A program made the position numbers and the translations under genes. From Ideonella sp. (GTDB taxonomy: Bacteria; Pseudomonadota; Gammaproteobacteria; Burkholderiales; Burkholderiaceae_C), in contig JABTUY010000004.1 in the NCBI GenBank assembly GCA_015075165.1, forward strand, positions 186,001 to 250,000: a DNA stretch of 64,000 nucleotides, read 5' to 3'. Shown piece by piece: positions 59,099 through 64,000 of this stretch (position 1 is the stretch's first letter; each line of letters opens with the position of its first letter). Under the pieces are notes generated by a model. The model was given only the letters and a program-made list of their open reading frames with translations, was not told the DNA's origin and did no database searches.

Positions 59099-59563
59099 AT
59101 GGCCACCGAACGGATGAACCCAGCCGAACTCGCCGCGCACCTAGGCGAGCCGATCGGCACCTCGTCGTGGATCACGATCGACCAGCAGCGCATCGACGAG
59201 TTCGCGCACTGCACCGGCGACCACCAGTGGATCCACGTCGACGCGGCGCGCGCCGCGAAGGAGAGCCCTTTCGGCACCACGGTCGCGCATGGCTTTCTCA
59301 CGCTGGCGCTGCTGGCGCCGGCCTCGTTCGAGATTTTGATGTCGCGCCTCGTGCTCAAACAGGCGCTCAACTACGGCCTCGAGAAGGCGCGCTTCCTGAG
59401 CCCGGTGCGCGCCGGCAAGCGCGTGCGCTTGCACCTGTTGGTCGGCGGCGTCGAGGACAAGGGCGGCGGCCGCGTGCTGCTGACGCTCGAAGTCAGCGTC
59501 GAGATCGAGGGCGAAGACAAGCCGGCGTTGATCGCTACGTCGCTGGCGATGTTGATGGATTGA
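59099..59563 (+). CDS. MaoC-family (R)-specific enoyl-CoA hydratase (PhaJ-like)
   Basis: 154 residues, single hot-dog fold. The hydratase-2 motif is present: TIDQQRIDEFAHCTGDHQWI with Asp41 and His46, then PFGTTVAHGFLTLALL. It makes (R)-3-hydroxyacyl-CoA from enoyl-CoA, the direct precursor of PHA. A GAGGAG-type ribosome site precedes the ATG at 59099. Genes phaZ, this gene and the PHA synthase are spaced by 26-38 bp and read together, so it can supply monomers to the synthase. It could also be a NodN-like dehydratase; context favours the PHA role. Confidence 0.88.
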   Translation: MATERMNPAELAAHLGEPIGTSSWITIDQQRIDEFAHCTGDHQWIHVDAARAAKESPFGTTVAHGFLTLALLAPASFEILMSRLVLKQALNYGLEKARFLSPVRAGKRVRLHLLVGGVEDKGGGRVLLTLEVSVEIEGEDKPALIATSLAMLMD

Positions 59564-59601
59564 GTCGATGCGCTGAGTTGTTGAGCTGAAGGAGTCGCGC
59601 G

Positions 59602-61404
59602 ATGGTCACCAAGCTCTCGTCGAAGGCGAAGTCGGCAGGCTCCGGCGCGAAGAAGGCCGCCGCGGCCGTGGCCGGTGATGCGTCTCGCCTCGGCCGGGCG
59701 GTGGCCGCTGCCGCCGGAGACCTCACCGAGATCGTCGCCGATGCGGCCGACAACACGCTGGCGATCAACCCGCTGGTCGGCATCAGTCGCGGCGACGTCG
59801 CCGCCGCCGCCAAGTCACTGTTGAAGGCGGTGGCCGCGACGCCGCGCCAGGCCGGCAGCCACTACGGCCGCTACCTGCACGAGCTGGCGCGCGTCGTCAA
59901 GGGCGACTCGGCGCTTGCCCCCGACCCGAAGGATCGCCGCTTCGCCGACGCCGCGTGGCAGAACAACGGCTTGTACCGGCGGCTGATGCAGGGGTATCTG
60001 GCGACGTCCAGGGAGCTGAACGACTACATCACCGGGTCGAAGCTGAGTGCGCGCGAGAAAGGGCAGGCGCAATACTTCGCGGCCCTGGTGACCGACGCGC
60101 TGGCACCATCGAACTGGGTGCTCGGCAACCCCACCGCGGTGCGCAAGATCGTCGATACCGGCGGCGACAACCTCGTGCAGGGCTTGCAGCACCTGGTGCA
60201 CGACCTGCGCCACAACCGCATGTTGCCTTCGCAGGTGGATGCCGCGCCGTTCCAGGTCGGCGTCAACGTTGCCACGACGCCCGGCCAGGTGGTGTGCCGC
60301 ACCGAGATGTTCGAGCTGCTGCAGTTCACGCCGACCACCCCGCAGGTGCACCGGCGCCCGCTCGTGATGGTGCCGCCGCAGGTCAACAAGTACTACGCGA
60401 TCGATCTGGCGCCGGACAAGAGCCTGGTCAAGTGGGCGCTCGACAGCGGCGTGCAGTTCTTCTGCATCAGCTGGCGCAATCCGACCATCGAACACCGCCA
60501 CTGGGGCCTGGACGAATACGCCGGCGCCATTGACGAGGCGGTCGAAGCGGCACGCAAGATCACCGGCAGCGCCGACGTCAACCTGTGGGGCAGTTGCTCG
60601 GGCGGCATGACGCTGGCCGCCTACCTCGGCTGGCTGGCCGGCAAGGGCAGCAAGAAGGTCGCCCACACCACCTGGGCGGTGTGCATCCTCGACGCCGCCG
60701 CGGCGCTCGAAGATTCGACGCTCGGCCTGTTCAACTCGCCGGCGGCGATCCGTGCCGCCAAGGCGCGTTCGCGCCGGCGTGGCATCGTCACCGGCGAGGA
60801 GATGGCGTCGATGTTCGCGTGGCTGCGGCCCAACGATCTGATCTGGAACTACTGGGTCAACAACTACCTGCTCGGGAACAAGCCGCCAGCGTTCGACATC
60901 CTGGCGTGGAACAACGACACCACGCGGCTGCCCGGGCAGTTCCACGTCGACCTGCTCGGGATTCTCGAGCACAACCCGTACCTGCATGCCGGCGCGCTCG
61001 AAGTGCGCGGCGTGCCGATCGACTTCGGCCGCGTACGGCTGGGCGCCTACGTGATCGGTGGCATCACCGACCACATCACGCCGTGGCGCGGGTGCTACGG
61101 CACGGCGCGGCTGTTCGGCCCCGAGACGACCTTCGTGCTCGCCAACGCCGGCCACCTGCAAAGCCTGATCAATCCGCCGGGCTCGCCGAAGTCGTTCTTC
61201 TTCGCCGCGCCGGCGAACCACGAAGACCCGCTCGAGTGGGCCAGGAACGCGCAACCCGCTCGCCAGGAAGGAAGCTGGTGGCCGCATTGGCGAGCGTGGA
61301 TCCAGGCGCGCTCGGGCGAACGGGTCGACGCGCCGAAGAAGCTTGGCTCGCGCAAGTACAAGCCGCTGGGCGCGGCACCAGGAGCCTACGTGCTCGAGCG
61401 ATGA
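59602..61404 (+). CDS. phaC: Polyhydroxyalkanoate synthase
   Basis: 600 residues with a GAAGGAG site before the ATG. An Ala/Lys-rich N-terminal extension of about 55 residues precedes the synthase domain (NPLVGISRGDV). The lipase-like box is GSCSGG with nucleophile Cys332. Other conserved blocks are PPQVNKYYAIDLAPDKSLVKW, FCISWRNPT, ITDHITPWRG (catalytic Asp) and NAGHLQSLINPPG (catalytic His). These fit the class I/II synthases with closest resemblance to class II. It polymerises (R)-3-hydroxyacyl-CoA on granules. No phasin or phaB gene is seen; the hydratase genes upstream point to monomers from beta-oxidation. Confidence 0.92.
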   Translation: MVTKLSSKAKSAGSGAKKAAAAVAGDASRLGRAVAAAAGDLTEIVADAADNTLAINPLVGISRGDVAAAAKSLLKAVAATPRQAGSHYGRYLHELARVVKGDSALAPDPKDRRFADAAWQNNGLYRRLMQGYLATSRELNDYITGSKLSAREKGQAQYFAALVTDALAPSNWVLGNPTAVRKIVDTGGDNLVQGLQHLVHDLRHNRMLPSQVDAAPFQVGVNVATTPGQVVCRTEMFELLQFTPTTPQVHRRPLVMVPPQVNKYYAIDLAPDKSLVKWALDSGVQFFCISWRNPTIEHRHWGLDEYAGAIDEAVEAARKITGSADVNLWGSCSGGMTLAAYLGWLAGKGSKKVAHTTWAVCILDAAAALEDSTLGLFNSPAAIRAAKARSRRRGIVTGEEMASMFAWLRPNDLIWNYWVNNYLLGNKPPAFDILAWNNDTTRLPGQFHVDLLGILEHNPYLHAGALEVRGVPIDFGRVRLGAYVIGGITDHITPWRGCYGTARLFGPETTFVLANAGHLQSLINPPGSPKSFFFAAPANHEDPLEWARNAQPARQEGSWWPHWRAWIQARSGERVDAPKKLGSRKYKPLGAAPGAYVLER

Positions 61405-61438
61405 GGCGCGCGGCCCCGCCGCCACCGCCGCGATCGCC

Positions 61439-62365
61439 TCAGGCCGCCTTGGTCAGCTCGACCAGCTGGTCGCGCAACCAGCGCGCCAGCGGGTCGGCAT
61501 GGGTGGCGTTGTGCCACCACAGCGACACCTCGTAGTCCGGCAGCCCGAAGTCCAGATCGAGCACCTGCACGCTGCCCGGCGCGAACCGCGCCACGATCCG
61601 CTGTGGCACCAGCGCGACGAGGTCACTGCGCGCGAGCATCGCCGGCACGGCGAGGAACGACGAGCACATCGCGCTCAGCTCTCGTCGCGCCCCTTGTGCG
61701 GCGAGCGCGTTGTCGATCAGCGTGCGCAGCAGCCCGGCGCCCGAGGGCGAGACATCGAGCTGCGGCAACGCGCAGAACGCCTCGAGATCGAGGCGGGCCG
61801 GAGCCCCGCGACGACCCGGCGCCGCGACCGCGACGAAGGGGTCGCTGTACAGCGGCTGCCGGCGCAGCGACAGGTTCGGCCAGTTGGGGCCGACGACCAG
61901 ATCGACGAGACCTTCGGCCAGCAGTTGCTCGGGCTGCAGCAGGCCGACCGGCCGGAACTCGAGCCGCACCAGCGGCGCACGCTCGAGCACGCGCTGCAGC
62001 AGGGGCACCCCGAGCTCGATCTGCACGTAGTCGTTGGCTCCGATGCGCTGTCGGCCGCGCGCGCGCGCCGGGTCGAACGGCCCTTTCGCGGTGAACACCT
62101 GCGCCACCTGGTCGAGCGCGGCGTCGACCAGCGGCGCGAGCTCCTGTGCGCGCGGCGTCAGGCGCATCCGGTTGCCTTCGCGCACCAGCAGCGGATCGTC
62201 GAACTCACGCCGCAGCCGCTCGAGGCTCTTGCTCAACGCCGGCTGAGACAGCTCGAGCTGGCGCGCAGCCTGGGTGACGCTTTTCGTGGCCAGCAGCGCT
62301 TGCAGCACGGTGAGGTGGTTGAGGTCGTGCGCGCGCAGCGCCGCGAAGTCGGCCGATTTCGGCAT
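61439..62365 (-). CDS. LysR-family transcriptional regulator
   Basis: 308 residues from the ATG at 62365. N-terminal winged helix-turn-helix (about 15-75: LLATKSVTQAARQLELSQPALSKSLERLR), followed by the usual two-subdomain effector-binding region. Resembles the NodD/TdcA-like group of LysR regulators. It is convergent with phaC, 34 bp away, and could control the adjacent acid/PHA operon, but there is no shared promoter region to support that. The upstream 85 bp to the PepSY gene end hold no obvious site. Confidence 0.92.
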   Translation of the reverse strand: MPKSADFAALRAHDLNHLTVLQALLATKSVTQAARQLELSQPALSKSLERLRREFDDPLLVREGNRMRLTPRAQELAPLVDAALDQVAQVFTAKGPFDPARARGRQRIGANDYVQIELGVPLLQRVLERAPLVRLEFRPVGLLQPEQLLAEGLVDLVVGPNWPNLSLRRQPLYSDPFVAVAAPGRRGAPARLDLEAFCALPQLDVSPSGAGLLRTLIDNALAAQGARRELSAMCSSFLAVPAMLARSDLVALVPQRIVARFAPGSVQVLDLDFGLPDYEVSLWWHNATHADPLARWLRDQLVELTKAA

Positions 62366-62450
62366 CCCGGGATTCTCGGCGATTGACGGCCGTGTTTTGC
62401 GAAGCGGGCGTTGACGCGTGGGGTTCGGACATCGCGTGCCCCCGAGGCGG

Positions 62451-62858
62451 CTATTCGATGGTGGCGCGCGGCGTGGTGCCGGGCGTGACCGGCGCGCCCG
62501 AGGCCGGGGCGCCGGATGCGGCATCGCCGCGCTGGCGTTTGCGCTCGGGGTCACGCTCATGGCCGTTGCGCTCGCGCTCGCGGCGGTCGCCGTCGCGCAG
62601 CTTCATCTTCACCGGCTGCAGCGTGCGCGGGTCGAGCTTGGCCTCGAAGGCGCGGCCCTGCGCGTCGCGGCCGCGGATCTCGTAGCAGCCGTCGTCGATC
62701 TTCAGCCGCTGCACCTGCCAGCCGCGCTGCGCTGCCGCCTGCAGCGCGGCTTCGCGTGGCTGCCAAGCCTGCAGCGGTACGTCGCAGTCATCGTCGGCCA
62801 GCACGGCCGTGGTGGCCGCGCACAGCGCCACCGCGATCACGAATCGATGGGTCTTCAT
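62451..62858 (-). CDS. Exported PepSY-domain protein
   Basis: 135 residues from the ATG at 62858. A signal peptide ends near AVLADD. A PepSY-like domain (about 28-90) contains WQVQRLKIDDGCYEIRGRDA, then FEAKLDPRTLQPVK. The C-terminal 45 residues are an Arg/Glu-rich then Pro/Gly/Thr-rich tail. Such small PepSY proteins often accompany two-component systems and cytochrome b561, possibly as periplasmic inhibitors or redox-linked partners. It lies 21 bp behind the cytochrome b gene and is probably in the same operon. Confidence 0.8.
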   Translation of the reverse strand: MKTHRFVIAVALCAATTAVLADDDCDVPLQAWQPREAALQAAAQRGWQVQRLKIDDGCYEIRGRDAQGRAFEAKLDPRTLQPVKMKLRDGDRRERERNGHERDPERKRQRGDAASGAPASGAPVTPGTTPRATIE

Positions 62859-62879
62859 CGCAGGTCTCCTGGCATGGCA

Positions 62880-63464
62880 TCAACGCGGGCGCCGCAGTCC
62901 GGCCGGCGCGGGCGCGCGATCGGGCCACGGCGACATCCGGCGCAGCGTGTCGTCGCGCAGCACGTAGTGGTGGAACAGCCCGGCGGCGGCGTGCGCACCG
63001 ACGAGGAAATAGCCGGCGCTGCCGATCGCTTCGTGCACGTCCTCGAGGCTGCTGGCCAGCCCGCGATTCGGCCCGATCAAAGTCGGAAGCTCGAGCCCGA
63101 AGAAGTGCACCGTCGCTCCCTTGGCACTCAGTGCAAGCCAGCCGAGCAACGGCATCACGAGCAGGAACGCGTACAGCGCCACGTGCATCGCGGTGGCGAT
63201 CGCCTGCTGCCAGGCCGGCGGCCCCGGCTGGAGCGGCGGCGCGCGCAAGATGCCGCGCAGCGCGAGCCGCGCGAAGACCAGGCCCCACAGCGCCATCCCG
63301 AGCGTGAAGTGCCAGGCCTTCATCAGCTCGCGTCCGTCGCTGCCCTTCGGGAACGCGCCGCGCAGCTCGATCAACGCAACCACCGCGACCAGCAAGGCCA
63401 GCGTCAACCAGTGCGTGCCGATCACCAGCGGGTGATGGCGGTGGCCAGTGGTGTCCAGGTTCAT
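62880..63464 (-). CDS. Cytochrome b561-type membrane protein
   Basis: 194 residues from the ATG at 63464 with a GGAGAG site. Four membrane helices with conserved histidines in GTHWLTLALL, AWHFTLGMALW, TAMHVALYAFLL and GAHAAAGLFHH, as in the prokaryotic cytochrome b561 (CybB) family. These carry two haems b and pass electrons from quinol in the inner membrane. Between a PepSY gene and the divergent PepSY/response-regulator genes, it is likely part of a regulated redox or envelope-stress unit. The longer frame upstream of 63464 is not coding. Confidence 0.9.
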   Translation of the reverse strand: MNLDTTGHRHHPLVIGTHWLTLALLVAVVALIELRGAFPKGSDGRELMKAWHFTLGMALWGLVFARLALRGILRAPPLQPGPPAWQQAIATAMHVALYAFLLVMPLLGWLALSAKGATVHFFGLELPTLIGPNRGLASSLEDVHEAIGSAGYFLVGAHAAAGLFHHYVLRDDTLRRMSPWPDRAPAPAGLRRPR

Positions 63465-63506
63465 GGTTCTCTCCGGAAGGTGAGAGGCAGTCTGGGCATG
63501 CCTGCG

Positions 63507-63543
63507 TGAACCGATGCTGAAGGCCGTGTTCATCCGCGGTTCA
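63507..63543. promoter_or_regulatory. Two response-regulator-like boxes in the divergent promoter
   Basis: Forward box TGAAC (63507) and TGAAG (63518), 11-bp period; reverse box GTTCA (63528) and GTTCA (63539), 11-bp period. The reverse box reads TGAACCGCGGATGAAC, matching 14 of 16 bases with TGAACGGCGGGTGAAC at 53053-53068. Placed between the cytochrome b561 and PepSY/response-regulator genes, it fits autoregulation by the OmpR-type regulator starting at 63927. Confidence 0.6.
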
Positions 63544-63568
63544 TCGCGGCCCGTGTACAACCGGGCCG

Positions 63569-63946
63569 ATGAATGTCCGCCACCCCTGCGCTCCTGCACG
63601 TCGCCTGGCCCTGCTGGGTGCGGCGCTGTGCGCGCTGGCCGCCGGCGTCGCTGCGCGCGCCGACGAGCGCGACCACGACCACGATCACCATCTGGCGCGC
63701 CAGGCGCTCCAGCAGGGCAAGGTGTTGCCGCTGCGCACGGTGCTCGACAAGGTCGAGCGCGAGTACCCCGGCCAGGCGCTGAAGGTGGAGTTCGAGCGCG
63801 ACGACGGCCGCTTCGTGTACAAGATCCGGCTGCTGCAGCCCGACGGCCGCATCGCCAGGCTCGAGGTCGATGCGGTCGATGGCCGGGTGCTCGGCATCAA
63901 GCGCAAGCAGCGCGGAGATCGACCCGATGCGGATCCTCGTCGTTGA
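63569..63946 (+). CDS. Exported PepSY-domain protein
   Basis: 125 residues from the ATG at 63569. A signal peptide ends near GVAARA. A His/Asp-rich stretch (DERDHDHDHHLARQAL) follows, then a PepSY domain: VLPLRTVLDKVEREYPGQAL, FERDDGRFVYKIRLL and LEVDAVDGRVLGIKRK. It is likely periplasmic and linked to the two-component system whose response-regulator gene overlaps its end by 20 bp. The His-rich segment could bind metal. Divergent from the cytochrome b561 gene. Confidence 0.88.
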   Translation: MNVRHPCAPARRLALLGAALCALAAGVAARADERDHDHDHHLARQALQQGKVLPLRTVLDKVEREYPGQALKVEFERDDGRFVYKIRLLQPDGRIARLEVDAVDGRVLGIKRKQRGDRPDADPRR

Positions 63947-64000
63947 AGACGAACCCACGCTGCGCATGCAGCTGGCGCAGGCCATCGGCGGCGCCGGCCA
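63927..64000 (+). CDS. Response regulator, N-terminal part (runs off the window)
   Basis: The ATG at 63927 gives MRILVVEDEPTLRMQLAQAI, the receiver-domain start of an OmpR-family response regulator with the acidic pocket (EDE) in place. Only 24 codons are visible. It overlaps the end of the PepSY gene by 20 bp, so it is translationally linked to it. A histidine kinase probably follows outside the window. The TGAAC-N6-TGAAC boxes at 63507-63543 may be its own binding sites. Confidence 0.85.
   Translation, partial: MRILVVEDEPTLRMQLAQAIGGAG

Noticed and set aside
1-64000. Prophage, IS element, integrase, tRNA or rRNA genes
   Set aside because: No transposase, integrase, phage structural gene, cloverleaf or rRNA-like sequence was recognised anywhere in the window.

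Overview
The window is very GC-rich and almost fully coding. It looks like the chromosome of a betaproteobacterium of the order Burkholderiales (Rubrivivax/Leptothrix/Methylibium-like). Support for this comes from the ribF/ileS/lspA block, TctC (Bug) and TRAP transporters, medium-chain-type PHA genes, and dispersed palindromic repeats of a Burkholderiales style. The assignment is inferred from gene content; no marker RNA gene is present.

Left part (1-14,100). lspA (partial), ileS and ribF lie on the minus strand. They are separated by a four-gene insertion: a secreted protein, a membrane protein and a trypsin-like protease that are translationally coupled, plus an LtrA-family membrane protein. 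Next come a lipoprotein hydrolase, an orphan hybrid histidine kinase, a P1/DmpA-family peptidase and a SAM methyltransferase.

Central module (14,270-32,020). This is the most unusual part. Two paralogous AfsR-like regulators (winged helix, BTAD, NB-ARC-type ATPase, TPR-like tail) face inwards and bracket about 12 kb of genes. Almost all of those genes encode exported proteins: Cys-rich, CARDB/DUF11-like and repeat-bearing secreted proteins, a putative HExxH metalloprotein, a lipoprotein, a 77-aa protein and an orphan TPR-secretin. They form four transcription units from two divergent promoter regions. Each of the four starts carries the same architecture: CAAACGC-N4-CAAACGC-N8-TANNNT. That is the layout known for SARP/AfsR-activated promoters in Actinobacteria. 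The simplest reading is a self-contained secretion or surface regulon under two AfsR-like regulators in a proteobacterium.

Right of this (32,400-44,400). Two acyl-CoA dehydrogenases (one with a repeat inserted in frame), an MFS transporter behind a 3x40-bp tandem repeat, and dnaE2 with a clear LexA box but no imuA/imuB beside it. Then a duplicated-repeat exported protein, a prolyl-4-hydroxylase-like oxygenase, a beta-CASP metallo-beta-lactamase-fold nuclease and an NAD(P)-binding protein.

44,470-53,000. A Rieske oxygenase, a glutamine-synthetase-like ligase and a [2Fe-2S] ferredoxin form an operon (possible gamma-glutamyl amine catabolism). Homospermidine synthase and a TRAP transporter (dctQ-dctM-dctP) follow.

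53,000-64,000. A small exported protein, a decayed apbE fragment, and a lipid/PHA operon: TctC binding protein, frameshifted acyl-CoA dehydrogenase, CoA transferase, enoyl-CoA hydratase, PHA depolymerase, MaoC hydratase, PHA synthase, then a convergent LysR regulator. The window ends in two PepSY proteins, a cytochrome b561 and the start of a response regulator. The divergent promoter there and the promoter of the small protein at 53,155 share paired TGAAC-N6-TGAAC boxes. No rRNA, tRNA, CRISPR array, IS element or prophage was seen.
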